Positions 17,061 through 27,300 of a stretch of DNA of 64,000 nt are shown in pieces. Numbering within the stretch: position 1 is the stretch's first letter; each line of letters starts with the position of its first letter. This stretch comes from Candidatus Cryptobacteroides onthequi (GTDB lineage: Bacteria; Bacteroidota; Bacteroidia; Bacteroidales; UBA932): contig JAGHSA010000015.1 of assembly GCA_018066125.1 (NCBI GenBank), positions 1 through 64,000 on the forward strand. The letters are read 5' to 3'. A model generated the notes under the pieces. It did not search any database. It had not been told where the DNA came from and saw only the letters and a list, made by a program, of their open reading frames with translations. A program made the position numbers and the translations under genes.

Positions 17061-17687
17061 TTAAGCCTCCACAATTACATATGAACCCTTGGCTCCTGGA
17101 ACAGAGCCCTTTACAACGAGAAGATTATTCTCAGGGAGAACCTTGACAACCTGAAGGTTGAATACCTTCACTCTCTGGTTGCCCATGTGACCGCCCATAC
17201 GCATTCCAGGGAATACGCGTGAAGGCCATGAAGATGCACCCATTGAACCAGGATGACGGAGTCTGTTGTGCTGACCGTGGGTCTTGCCACCTACTCCCTG
17301 GAAGTGGTAACGATGTACAACTCCCTGGAATCCCTTACCCTTAGAAGTACCGACTACATCCACGAAGGTAACGTCCTCGCCGATGACGTCTGAAACGGTG
17401 AGTGTGTCACCGAGTTTGAGCTCTCCTGCGAAGTCTGCCTCAAACTCGACAAGCTTGCGCTTAGGAGTGGTTCCTGCCTTTTTGAAGTGCCCCTGAAGAG
17501 GCGCGCTGGTGTGCTTTTCTGTAGTTTCGCCATAGGCAAGCTGTACAGCGGCATAACCATCTTTTTCTACTGTACGTAGCTGCGTAACAACACACGGCCC
17601 AGCTTCGATAACGGTGCATGGAATGTTCTTTCCATCAGCACCGAAAACGGAAGTCATTCCGATTTTCTTTCCAATTAATCCAGGCAT
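17061..17687 (-). CDS. rplC: 50S ribosomal protein L3 (uL3)
   Basis: 208 residues, [20 protein letters not shown] with the conserved [16 protein letters not shown] and [15 protein letters not shown] segment ([27 protein letters not shown]). A longer frame exists 15 codons upstream but has no uL3 similarity. It is the first gene of the S10 half here; rpsJ, which normally precedes it, is absent, and a good promoter lies about 60 bases upstream. Confidence 0.97.
   Translation of the reverse strand: MPGLIGKKIGMTSVFGADGKNIPCTVIEAGPCVVTQLRTVEKDGYAAVQLAYGETTEKHTSAPLQGHFKKAGTTPKRKLVEFEADFAGELKLGDTLTVSDVIGEDVTFVDVVGTSKGKGFQGVVHRYHFQGVGGKTHGQHNRLRHPGSMGASSWPSRVFPGMRMGGHMGNQRVKVFNLQVVKVLPENNLLVVKGSVPGAKGSYVIVEA
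17066..17070 (-). promoter_or_regulatory. Shine-Dalgarno site of rplD
   Basis: GGAGG on the minus strand, eight bases before the rplD ATG and inside the last codons of rplC. Confidence 0.6.
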
Positions 17688-17745
17688 TGTTAGATAATTG
17701 ATTGATTTATAATACTTTAAACTCTGCCACATACTTGGCAGCCTG

Positions 17746-17776
17746 CAAATGTACGAATAATATTCTGAAATACAAA
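17746..17776 (-). promoter_or_regulatory. Promoter of the rplC-rpsC (S10) operon
   Basis: On the minus strand TTTG (17773-17776), 19 bases, then TACATTTG (17746-17753): a full match in sequence and spacing to the Bacteroidota sigma-ABfr promoter. It gives a leader of about 55 bases before rplC and explains how this half is expressed without rpsJ upstream. Confidence 0.75.
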
Positions 17777-17866
17777 CATTTAATCATCATTTCTTTACAC
17801 TGCCTTGTCAACATCCGGAGCCCCCGGAGACCTCCTCCATATTGCGCGCATACGCGAGGTTTTTCT

Positions 17867-17874
17867 TATATTTG
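17867..17874 (+). promoter_or_regulatory. -7 box of the diadenylate cyclase operon
   Basis: TATATTTG ends 19 bases before the ATG at 17894. A TTG at 17842 lies 22 bases upstream, slightly farther than ideal. Confidence 0.55.
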
Positions 17875-17893
17875 CAAGACTAAAGAAACAGGT

Positions 17894-18733
17894 ATGCTTC
17901 TCTGGACTTTCGGCTTTCTGAAATTCTCCATCACGGATGCCCTGGACATCCTGATGGTGGCGCTCATGATATTTTTCGTCTTCCGGTGGATACGGCAGAC
18001 TACGGCCATGAACATCTTCCTGGCCATATTCCTGCTGTTTGTCATAGGATTCGTGACAGAAAACCTCAACATGAAGCTGATGTCCGGCATCATGAAGATC
18101 ATCCTCAATGTCGGCGTCATAGCGATCATCGTCATCTTCCAGCCTGAGATCAGGCACTTCCTCAACAAGATAGGAGGCAGGGACGGCATCGCCGGCGAAT
18201 GGCGCAGAATCATCGACAAGGTGCTGGGAAGAAGTGTCAGCTCCATGGGCGACGACTCCACCACCGAACTCATTGAGGCAGTGAAGGTCATGGCCGAGCA
18301 GAAGACCGGAGCACTGATAGTGATCTCCAGGAAAGACTCACTCCAGCAGATCATAGAGACAGGCGACACCATCGATGCCAATATCAACATGCGCCTGATT
18401 CTCAACCTGTTTTTCAAGAATTCGCCGCTGCACGACGGAGCGGTCATCATGAACGGCGACAGGATAGTCGCGGCAAGATGCACCCTCCCGCTCACGGGAA
18501 AGACCAACATCCCGGCGCGCTTCGGCATGAGGCACAAGGCCGCTATCGGCGTCACGGAAGAATGCGACGCGGCGGTGATCGTGGTGTCTGAGGAGACCGG
18601 AGGCGTGTCATTCGTCAAGGACGGACAGGTGCGTGCGGTCAAGGACATCACCCGCCTGAGGGAATTCCTCGCAGAGAGCGGCGGAAGGACGGACAAGGAA
18701 ACCAAGGCAGAAAGTGAAGGACAGCAGGATTGA
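17894..18733 (+). CDS. cdaA: Membrane diadenylate cyclase (CdaA/DacA type)
   Basis: 279 residues. Three transmembrane segments fill the first ~85 residues, followed by the DAC domain (about 100-255). The DGA motif (LHDGAVI, 181-183) is intact. The second motif, usually RHR, reads RHK (213-215). It condenses two ATP to c-di-AMP, a regulator of potassium and osmotic and cell-wall homeostasis. An ATG 64 codons further upstream was rejected because it would include the promoter and an unconserved extension. The last 20 bases overlap mutS2. Confidence 0.9.
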   Translation: MLLWTFGFLKFSITDALDILMVALMIFFVFRWIRQTTAMNIFLAIFLLFVIGFVTENLNMKLMSGIMKIILNVGVIAIIVIFQPEIRHFLNKIGGRDGIAGEWRRIIDKVLGRSVSSMGDDSTTELIEAVKVMAEQKTGALIVISRKDSLQQIIETGDTIDANINMRLILNLFFKNSPLHDGAVIMNGDRIVAARCTLPLTGKTNIPARFGMRHKAAIGVTEECDAAVIVVSEETGGVSFVKDGQVRAVKDITRLREFLAESGGRTDKETKAESEGQQD

Positions 18734-21248
18734 CACATACGGCAGACTTGAAGCCAAGCTCGGCTTCGACAGGGTGAGGAGCATCATTTCCGACAGGTGC
18801 TCCACCGAATACGCAGCCCAGAGGGTCGCGGACGAGATGTTCTCGACCGATGAAAAGGTCATACGGCAGAGGCTCATGCTCACGGACGAGATGCGCCTCA
18901 TCGTCATGTTCGAGGAAAATTTCCCTACCAGCGGATACATAGACGCGATACCATTCCTCAACCCCCTCCTCAACGACGGCTGCAACATCGACGCGCTGTC
19001 TCTGGGCAAGCTCCGCACCATGACGGAGACCATCCGCAAGATCATTCATTTCTTCGGCAGCATAAAGGAAGGCATCTACCCGAACCTCCAGAAGATGGCA
19101 GGATCGGTTCTCTATTTCCCGGAGATACACAGGCGCATAGACGGCATCCTGGACCGTTACGGCGACATCAAGGACACCGCATCCGACGAGCTCTACGAGA
19201 TACGCAGAAGCATCCGCGAGAAGGAAAGCACCATCTCCAAGAGGGCAGGCGCCATCCTCCGCAAGGCACAGGCCGACGGCGTGGTGGACAGTGACGCCAG
19301 CGTCTCCATCCGCGACGGCAAGTACCTCATCCCTGTGAGCACCGCCAACAAGCGCAAGGTCGCAGGATATGTGTACGACGAGTCCGCATCCGGAAAGACC
19401 ACATTCGTGGAGCCTGCGGAGATCGTGGAGCTTGAGAACGACATCATAGAGCTCAGATTTGCGGAGAGCCGCGAGATCTCACGCATCCTGAGCGTGTTCA
19501 GCGACTTCCTCCGCCCGTATGTGCCCGACCTCATTGCGGGAGCCATCTTTGTCGGCGAGATCGATTTCATGATGGCCAAGGCCCAGGTGGCGCTCGATTT
19601 CATCGCGGGAATGCCGGTCATCTCGGACAACGGCGAGATGTCGCTCCGCAAGGCGCGTCATCCGCTTCTGGAGAAGGCACTCCGCAAGGAAGGCAAATCC
19701 ATCGTGCCGCTGACAGTGTCCCTGTCACCGCAGAAGCACATCCTCCTCATCTCGGGCCCGAATGCAGGCGGCAAGTCAGTGTGTCTGAAGACCACCGGTC
19801 TCCTCCAGTACATGTTCCAGTGGGGAATGCTCATACCTACCTCCGAGGCGTCTGAGCTGCCGATATTCGACCGCATCATGCTCTCCATCGGAGACGACCA
19901 GTCCATAGACAACGACCTGAGCACATACAGCTCCTTCCTCTGCGACATGAGGGATATGCTCTCCACTGCCGACTCGCGCACCCTGGTGCTCATAGACGAA
20001 TTCGGATCAGGTACAGAGCCGGCAGCCGGAGGCGCCATTGCGGAGGCCATCCTGAGCGAGCTCGACTCCAGAGGCGTGTACGGAGTGATCACCACCCACT
20101 ACACCAACCTCAAGCTCTACGCCGCAAACGGTGACACCGGAGTGGTCAACGGAGCCATGCTCTTCGACGCCCAGAACATTGCTCCGATGTTCAAGCTGGA
20201 GCTCGGTCTCCCGGGCAACTCGTTCGCATTCGAGCTGGCCAGGAAGATGGGACTCCCCGAGAGCATCATCAAGGATGCGGAAGAGAGAGCCGGAGAGGAA
20301 TTTGTGGGCATAGAGAGAAATCTGCGCAAGATCGCCCGCAACCGAAAGGCCCTGGACGAGAAGCTCCAGAAGATCAAGAGCACGGACAAGGTGCTGGAAA
20401 GCATCACCGACAAGTACCAGAAGGAGCTGAAGGACATACAGCAGCAGAAGAAGGACATCATCGACGAGGCCAGGCGCGAGGCACAGGAGATCGTCAAGGA
20501 CGCCAACCGCAAGGTCGAGCACACCATACGCACCATCAAGGAGGCCCAGGCCGAGAAGGAGAAGACCAAAGAGGCGCGACTCGAGCTGCAGAGCTTCATG
20601 AGCGCTCTCCAGAACAGGAAGGCCGAGCAGCAGAAAAACCGCGACGAATACATAGACCGCAAGCTCGAACAGCTCAGCAGGCGTCAGGAAAAGGAAAAGG
20701 CCCGCAAGGCACGACGCGAGGGCAAGAACCCCGAGGCTGAGGCGGCCGAGAAGAAGGAGACATTCCGCGGAGGGCCGCTCAAGGTGGGGGAGAAGGTGCG
20801 CGTAAAGGACAACGGCATGGTCGGAGAAGTGTCCAAGGTCTCCAACAAGGCCGTGACGCTCATCATAGGAAACATCAGCAGCAAGATGCCGCTTGACAGG
20901 GTCGAGCGCATATCCTCAAATGAGTTCAAGGCGGCAGTCAAGGAGACTTTCAAGCCGGTGCTGCAGAAAGTTGACAGCAGCATCCAGGAGCGCAAGCTCA
21001 ATTTCAAGATGGAGCTGGATGTGCGGGGAGAGAGACTCAGTGACGCGCTTGACATAGTGATGCACTACATAGACGACGCCATCATGCTGGATATCCCGTC
21101 CGTGCGCATCATCCACGGCAAGGGCACCGGGGTGCTCAGGGAGGAGATACAGAAATACCTCAGGGCGATACCGGGCATAGCCTCCGCGAAAGACGAGCAC
21201 ATACAGCAGGGAGGCTCCGGAGTGACGGTAGTCACATTTGACAGATAA
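18714..21248 (+). CDS. mutS2: MutS2 family ATPase/endonuclease
   Basis: 844 residues with a GTG start inside the upstream gene. There is no mismatch-recognition domain. The MutS core and clamp are followed by the ATPase: Walker A GPNAGGKS (about 347-354) and Walker B LIDEFGSG (about 424-431). A long charged coiled coil spans about 520-670, and the C-terminal Smr domain has LDVRGERL (about 767) and IIHGKGTG (about 799). MutS2 proteins restrain recombination or, in Bacillus, act on collided ribosomes; which applies here is not evident. It is coupled to cdaA and yraN. Confidence 0.94.
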   Translation: MKDSRIDTYGRLEAKLGFDRVRSIISDRCSTEYAAQRVADEMFSTDEKVIRQRLMLTDEMRLIVMFEENFPTSGYIDAIPFLNPLLNDGCNIDALSLGKLRTMTETIRKIIHFFGSIKEGIYPNLQKMAGSVLYFPEIHRRIDGILDRYGDIKDTASDELYEIRRSIREKESTISKRAGAILRKAQADGVVDSDASVSIRDGKYLIPVSTANKRKVAGYVYDESASGKTTFVEPAEIVELENDIIELRFAESREISRILSVFSDFLRPYVPDLIAGAIFVGEIDFMMAKAQVALDFIAGMPVISDNGEMSLRKARHPLLEKALRKEGKSIVPLTVSLSPQKHILLISGPNAGGKSVCLKTTGLLQYMFQWGMLIPTSEASELPIFDRIMLSIGDDQSIDNDLSTYSSFLCDMRDMLSTADSRTLVLIDEFGSGTEPAAGGAIAEAILSELDSRGVYGVITTHYTNLKLYAANGDTGVVNGAMLFDAQNIAPMFKLELGLPGNSFAFELARKMGLPESIIKDAEERAGEEFVGIERNLRKIARNRKALDEKLQKIKSTDKVLESITDKYQKELKDIQQQKKDIIDEARREAQEIVKDANRKVEHTIRTIKEAQAEKEKTKEARLELQSFMSALQNRKAEQQKNRDEYIDRKLEQLSRRQEKEKARKARREGKNPEAEAAEKKETFRGGPLKVGEKVRVKDNGMVGEVSKVSNKAVTLIIGNISSKMPLDRVERISSNEFKAAVKETFKPVLQKVDSSIQERKLNFKMELDVRGERLSDALDIVMHYIDDAIMLDIPSVRIIHGKGTGVLREEIQKYLRAIPGIASAKDEHIQQGGSGVTVVTFDR

Positions 21249-21277
21249 CCACTGGACACAACACTTGAACTGAAACT

Positions 21278-21649
21278 ATGGAAAACGGACGAAAGGCACT
21301 CGGCATGCTCGGCGAAGACCTTGCATGCGGATATCTGACCTCGCTGGGCCATGTCATACTGGACAGGAACTGGAGGTACGGACATCTTGAGATAGATATT
21401 GTGTCGAAAGACAGCCAAGGCTTACATTTTGTAGAGGTAAAGAGCCGTGTGGCTCCCGTGAGCGCCGAGCCGGAGGAAAATGTCGGATGGAAGAAGCAGC
21501 GGAAGCTCACCACAGCCGCAAACGCCTACCTGCACGAAAGGACGGCGGGAGACCTTGAGGTGACATTTGACATCGTCACGGTCGTATTCGACGGAGAAAA
21601 GACTGACATTAAATACTATAACCAGGCATTCATACCGATATACATATGA
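21278..21649 (+). CDS. yraN: UPF0102/YraN family nuclease-like protein
   Basis: 123 residues, a PD-(D/E)XK-type fold: GEDLACGYLTSLGH, NWRYGHLEIDIVSKD, FVEVKSR and the KKQRKLTTAANAYL helix carry the expected acidic and lysine residues. Family members are small predicted DNases; their job is unsettled. It overlaps manC by four bases and follows mutS2 by 29. Confidence 0.9.
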   Translation: MENGRKALGMLGEDLACGYLTSLGHVILDRNWRYGHLEIDIVSKDSQGLHFVEVKSRVAPVSAEPEENVGWKKQRKLTTAANAYLHERTAGDLEVTFDIVTVVFDGEKTDIKYYNQAFIPIYI

Positions 21650-22740
21650 ACAGACACACATACGGAGTCATCCTCGCCGGAGGTATAGGATCCAGATTCT
21701 GGCCTCTGAGCACCCTCGAGAAGCCCAAGCAGTTCCTGGATTTCACAGGAGACGGCAAATCCTTCCTGAGGATGGCCTACGACAGATTTGAGGGTATTGT
21801 CCCGAAGGAGAATATCATCATCGTGTCGCAGGTGCGCTACAAGGACGAAGTCCTCGCACACATCCCCGAACTGAGCGAGGAAAACCTTCTGCTTGAGCCA
21901 TACGGGCGCAACACGGCGCCATCCCTCGCCTACGCGACCTTCTCCATCCTCAAGAGAGATCCCGATGCAGTGATGGTACTCTGTCCGTCCGACCATATCA
22001 TCAGCGACATGGACAAGTTCAGAGAGACCATATCAAGCGCCATCGGCTTTGCCTCCGAAAACCGCGCACTCGTCACTCTGGGAATTGTGCCTGACAGACC
22101 CGACACCAACTTCGGTTACATCCAGGTGGTAGGCGGAGCCGGACAGTACGGAGAGAACAGGCCTCTCAAGGTCAAGACCTTCACAGAGAAGCCTGACGCC
22201 GAGCTTGCGGACGTGTTCATCAAGAGCGGAGAGTTCCTCTGGAACGCCGGTATCTTCGTATGGAAGGCCGAAGTCATCATGGACGAGCTCAACCGCTACG
22301 CCCCTCTGATCACAAGCCTCTTCAAGGGCTGGGAAGGCGCCCTGGGCACAGCTTTCGAAAGAGAGTTCATCGAAAAGACATACATGAACATCGAAGGTAT
22401 CTCCATCGACTATGCCATCATGGAGAAAACCGAGCTGGACTGGGTCATCCCTGCAAGCTTCGGCTGGGCCGATATAGGAAACTGGGACTCACTCTACGGC
22501 TACCTGGCTAAAAAGGACGATCAGGGCAACGCCATCAAGGCTGCCAAGGCTATAGTCCAGAAAGACGTGAAGGACAATGTGGTCTATACCCAGAGCGGCA
22601 AGCTCGTAGTCATGAGCGGCATGGAGAATTTCGTGGTAGTGGACACAGGAGAGGTCCTGATGATCTGCCCGCGCGACGACAAGAAGCTCAAGGAGCTCAT
22701 CTCAAACATCGCCATGCCAGGCTTCGAGGAGTACAGATGA
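21646..22740 (+). CDS. manC: Mannose-1-phosphate guanylyltransferase
   Basis: 364 residues. The nucleotidyltransferase signature is VILAGGIGSRFWPLSTLEKPKQFL (residues about 8-31) and the sugar-binding segment is FTEKPDAELADVFI. It lacks the C-terminal phosphomannose isomerase domain of long ManC/AlgA proteins. It makes GDP-mannose from GTP and mannose-1-phosphate for glycan and fucose synthesis. It is the last gene of the run, followed by an inverted-repeat terminator. Confidence 0.93.
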   Translation: MNRHTYGVILAGGIGSRFWPLSTLEKPKQFLDFTGDGKSFLRMAYDRFEGIVPKENIIIVSQVRYKDEVLAHIPELSEENLLLEPYGRNTAPSLAYATFSILKRDPDAVMVLCPSDHIISDMDKFRETISSAIGFASENRALVTLGIVPDRPDTNFGYIQVVGGAGQYGENRPLKVKTFTEKPDAELADVFIKSGEFLWNAGIFVWKAEVIMDELNRYAPLITSLFKGWEGALGTAFEREFIEKTYMNIEGISIDYAIMEKTELDWVIPASFGWADIGNWDSLYGYLAKKDDQGNAIKAAKAIVQKDVKDNVVYTQSGKLVVMSGMENFVVVDTGEVLMICPRDDKKLKELISNIAMPGFEEYR

Positions 22741-22750
22741 CAATACCTCA

Positions 22751-22799
22751 CATAAATACGGAAGCGGCCGGCCCTCATGGACCGGTCGCTTCATTTATG
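22751..22799. terminator. Bidirectional terminator between manC and susD
   Basis: An inverted repeat with GC core (GAAGCGGCCGG against CCGGTCGCTTC, one mismatch) flanked by ATAAAT/ATTTAT arms, lying between convergent manC and susD. Confidence 0.7.
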
Positions 22800-22812
22800 G
22801 CGGAAACATTTA

Positions 22813-24336
22813 CTAATATTCCGGGTTCTGCTGGATTCCTGGATTCGCGTTGCGCTCATCGAGTGAGATAGGGAGCACGCACCTGTAGTAGTTCCAGTCT
22901 ACAGTGGTAGAGCGTGAATCCGGCGGAGTGAGCACATAATCCATGAGGCCTGCCTTGGTGCCGAGTGTGGTGTCATCAAATACGATGGTGCGTCCGAGAC
23001 GGAGCTGATCGAAATATCTGTGGCCCTCGAGTACAAGTTCCTTGCTCCTCTCACTGAGGATCATATCGACAGAGATATTGTCTACAGTAGCCGGAGCAAG
23101 CTTCGGAGACCTGCGGCGGATCTCATTGAGGTATGAAACGGCTGCACCCTTATCGTTTGTAGCAAGAGCGGCCTCGGCTGCGATGAGGTAGATCTCAGAG
23201 AGACGCATCACCTTGATGTTGGTGGCTGTGGCAGGAGTCTTGCCGTCACCGTCATACTTCATGATGGAGCCGCGGCGTCCAGGGATATAGTATGGAGCGA
23301 CATTGACGCCGCCGAGTCCGCAGAGCGCGCACTCATCCGGTTTCATGATCTCCCAGCGCACGTCTGTCTCATCCTCTGACATCCTGTCAAGGAATGCCTC
23401 GGAAGCAAGCCAGCATCCTGAAGCGCCTTCGCCCTGACCCTTTGCAAGAGTGTACCAGCGTGGTGAGCTCTTGGCCTGGTCCGTTCCGTCCTCGGCACTG
23501 ACATAGAGCTCGAAGATAGACTCTGAACCGTACTGGCTCTTCCATGAAGCAGCCCACTTTGAAGGCTCATAGACAGTATATACACCACTGTTGATGATCT
23601 CTCTGGCATACTTGAGGGCATTTGCATAGTCACCCTTGTAGAGACAGATCCTTGCAAGCTCACCTACAGCACCGTAGTAGTTGATCATGCCGTTGGTCTT
23701 GGACTTCGAGAGGAGCGGAAGGGCTGTCTCGAGATCCTTGATGCACTGTGCGTATACCTCTGCCACGGTAGCTCTGGTCGGCTGAGCGTCTGCGCTGAGT
23801 ACGGTAGTGATGATCGGAACGCCGAGAGAGGCGCCGTTGTCCTTGAGGTATGGATAGCCGTAGAGGCGGACAAGGTCGAAGTGGAAAAGTCCTCTGAGGG
23901 CATATGCCTGACCTACATAGTCATTGAGGGCTGTCTGCTCGCTTGAAGAAAGCTCGCCGAGCTCCGATGCGCGCTCGATGATGTTGCTCACCTGAAGAAT
24001 GTCGTTGTATATGTATCTCCAGAAGTTCTCGTGAGCATTGTTGTTCTCTTCATGCTGGAAAGCGAAGAAGTCGCTGTCTCCGCGGCCGAGAGAGAAGACG
24101 GTGAGGTCTGATCCCTTGTAGTCTGCGTAGAAGAGGAACTGACGGCCATAGTAGTATACGCTGGTCATCTTGTTGTACACACCGTTGAGAGCGGTCTTCA
24201 CATCTGACGGAGTGTTGATGGCGGTAAGTGAGGTCACTGACTCGCTAGGATATTCGGTAAGGAATTCCTCGCAGGAAGAGAGTGCCGCGATGCAGAGCAC
24301 AGATGCTGCTGCCAACTTTATATTTCTTACAAACAT
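22813..24336 (-). CDS. SusD/RagB family outer-membrane lipoprotein
   Basis: 507 residues. The lipoprotein signal ends at ALSSC, followed by EEFLTEYPSESVT, the typical SusD N-terminus. TPR-like helices (GQAYALRGLFHFDLVRLYG) and the C-terminal IYLIAAEAALATN...YLNEIRRR and LSERSKELVLEGHRYFDQLRLG motif regions are all present. It acts as the surface lid that delivers glycan or peptide to its SusC channel. It lies 12 bases downstream of the paired susC. No substrate can be deduced: no glycoside hydrolase, sensor or sigma factor is next to the pair. Confidence 0.93.
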   Translation of the reverse strand: MFVRNIKLAAASVLCIAALSSCEEFLTEYPSESVTSLTAINTPSDVKTALNGVYNKMTSVYYYGRQFLFYADYKGSDLTVFSLGRGDSDFFAFQHEENNNAHENFWRYIYNDILQVSNIIERASELGELSSSEQTALNDYVGQAYALRGLFHFDLVRLYGYPYLKDNGASLGVPIITTVLSADAQPTRATVAEVYAQCIKDLETALPLLSKSKTNGMINYYGAVGELARICLYKGDYANALKYAREIINSGVYTVYEPSKWAASWKSQYGSESIFELYVSAEDGTDQAKSSPRWYTLAKGQGEGASGCWLASEAFLDRMSEDETDVRWEIMKPDECALCGLGGVNVAPYYIPGRRGSIMKYDGDGKTPATATNIKVMRLSEIYLIAAEAALATNDKGAAVSYLNEIRRRSPKLAPATVDNISVDMILSERSKELVLEGHRYFDQLRLGRTIVFDDTTLGTKAGLMDYVLTPPDSRSTTVDWNYYRCVLPISLDERNANPGIQQNPEY

Positions 24337-24348
24337 TGTTCTTCTGAT

Positions 24349-27300
24349 TTAGAATGTTAACTCCACTCCGACAGTATAGGTCTTGCACTGAGGAACGGCC
24401 CAGCTGGTGGTTCCGTAGATGTTGCGCTCAGGATCATAGAGACCGAAAGCCGACCATGTGAAGACATTGGTACCTGTCGCGAATACTCTCATGTTTGAGA
24501 TGTTAGCCTTTGAAAGGGCTCCCTTTGGAAGGTTGTATGAGAGAGAGGCGTTCTTGAGCCTGAGATAGTCACCAGGGTGAAGCTTGCGGCTCTGATATCC
24601 CTTTGCAGTCACTGCATCATACACACGGATAGGATAGAGAGCGTCGGTATGCTCAGGAGTCCATCTGTTGTCATAGTAGTACTTAGTCTGCATGTAGACT
24701 CTGTAAAGTCCGTCATCGGCATTGTAAACCTCAAGAGCGTCATAGGTCTGTCCTCCGAGAGAGTAGGTGAATCCGAGATCAAGGGTGAGGTTCTTCCAGC
24801 TGAGTGAGCTGTTGATACCTCCGTAGGCCTTTGGCTCGGCCGAGCCTATGATAGTCTCGTTGGCCTTGTTGCGGGAGTAGGTGACAGGACGTCCGTTGAC
24901 CTCTGCATCGGCTGTGTACTTCTCGCCATCCTTAGGGTTGATGTACCACATGGCCTTGCCGGTAGCGGCTTCCACACCTGCCCATTCGTTGCCGTAGAAT
25001 GCATATGTGGACTCGCCTTCGCGGTAGATGAACTTGGAGTTGTCGTCACCTCCGGTAGGATCATACCAGATGATATCCTCATGATTGTAGAGCTTCTTGA
25101 CTGTACCCCTTACCATAGATACGGTGGCACCGAGGTTCCATGTCCAGTCGTGGGTGCGGATGATGTCACCGTCGATAGAAAGCTCGACACCGCGGTTGCG
25201 GATCTGGCCGACATTCTGGAGCACGGTGGTGAAACCGGTCACACGTGAAGTCTGTACAGGAAGGATGAGTCCCTTGGAATCTCTGTTGAAGAACTCTGCG
25301 GTGGCATGGAGACGGTTGTCGAACAGAGAAGACTCAAGAGCGATGTTCCAGGTGTAGCTGGTCTCCCATGTGAGGTTCTCATTTGCGGTACCGTCGATGT
25401 ATCCACCGGCATTTCCCTTATAAGTGTTGTCATAAGAGTATGTAGGGATCCATGCGTAGTTGCTGGTAGGAAGGGTTCCGTTGGTTCCGTAAGATGCCCT
25501 GACGCGAAGATCGTTGACCCATGAGACATTCTTCATGAATTCCTCGTTGGAGATCTTCCATGATCCTGATACTGACCAGAAGTTGCCCCAGCGGGTGGTT
25601 GGGCCGAGCTTTGACGAACCGTCACGACGGAAGGATCCTGAAAGGAAATACCTGCTCGCGTATGAGTATTCAGCCTTTGAGAGCACTGATACCATGGTGT
25701 TGCCCCAGGTGTATGCATTTGCATCGAGTGTACCGGCAGCAGCTACTGTGCGCACGATGTCATTCGGAAGGTTGGTACCTGTGGCGCGTGTATAGTCTGT
25801 CTTGTTGCTCTCAGCCTCGAAGCCGACAAGTGCGCTGATGCTGTGGTCGCCGAACATCTGGTTGTAGTTGAGAGTTGAAGATGACACGAGAGTGGTCTTG
25901 TTGGTCACATAGCTGTCCACCTGACCGCCCTTTGAACTGCGGTAGAAGTGGGTAGGACCATACCATGAATAGTCTCTGATGTTGTAGTTGTCGTAAGAGA
26001 ATGTCGTTTTTGCGGAAAGGATTTCAGGGATGAGGTTGGCCTGAAGAGTCTCGATGGCAGAGACCTTGAGAGTCTTTGATGAGTTTGACCAGTAATCATC
26101 ATACCAGAGGACGTTGTATGGGGTATTGTTCCATCTGACCTGCTTGAGGTTTCCATCCTCATCATAAGGATAGTAGCATGCGTAGAGGCGGTTGCGTGAC
26201 TGCTGGAAGTAGTTGAGAGTACCGTTGTCGGTATCGTTGAAACCTGTCTTCTCAGAGTAGGTGACTGCCATGTTGGTGGAAGCCTCGAAAAGTTTTCCGA
26301 TCTTCTGGGTGATGTTGGCGCGGCCGCTGAGACGGCTGAAGTCGTTCTTGGCTACGCGGCCTTCCTCATTGCTATAAGATATAGAGGTATAATAGCTGGT
26401 CTTGTCGTTTGCACCGCTGACGTTGATGTCATAGTTCTGATAAACGGCCGTACGGAAAAGAGCCTTCTCCCAGTCAAACTCACCACGTGGGTCCTCGAGC
26501 GATGTAAGGGTGTTGTCCACGATCTTCTGAGCCTCTGTAGCTGCATATTCAGCAGTCTTGCCATTGGCAAGATACTGGTTGTATCTCATCTCATACATGA
26601 GTTCCTTCTGCTCTGTGTATGAAGCAGGGGTCCAGTTCTCTGTAGCCCATGCAGGAGAGATACCGAGATTGGCCTTGAAGGTAATGACCGGCTTGCCTGT
26701 CTTACCCTTCTTGGTCTGGATGAGGATGACACCGTTCGCTGCACGTGAACCGTACAGTGAAGACGCTGCAGCGTCCTTGAGGACGGTGACAGACTCGATA
26801 TCGGCAGGGTTGAGGGTGGACATCACGTCATTTGACACGCATGAGAGCTGTGTCACATTCTCGTTGATGACCGGAACGCCGTCGATGACATAGAGAGGCT
26901 CGTTGGATGCATTGATAGAACCTGTTCCACGGACGCGTACCTGACCGAATGAACCGACCTGGCCTGTGGTATTGTTGACCTGGAGACCGGCGACCTTACC
27001 CATGAGGGCATTCTGGAAAGATGCTGTAGGGACATCCTTGATCTTTTCCTGCTTGATCATGGTGGCAGCACCGGTGTAGGTGCCTTTCTTTGCTGTTCCG
27101 TAAGCGACAACCATGACCTCGTCGAGAAGCATCCTGTCTGTAGAGAGCTCTACGATCATGTCAGGAGCGATCTGGACGGTCTTGGACTCCATACCGAGTA
27201 CAGAAACCTCCACTGTCTTGGCTGTTGAAGGAACCGAATTGAGAACGAATTTTCCATTGGCATCAGTCGTCGCATAGACAGACTGGTTTCCTGTAACGAC

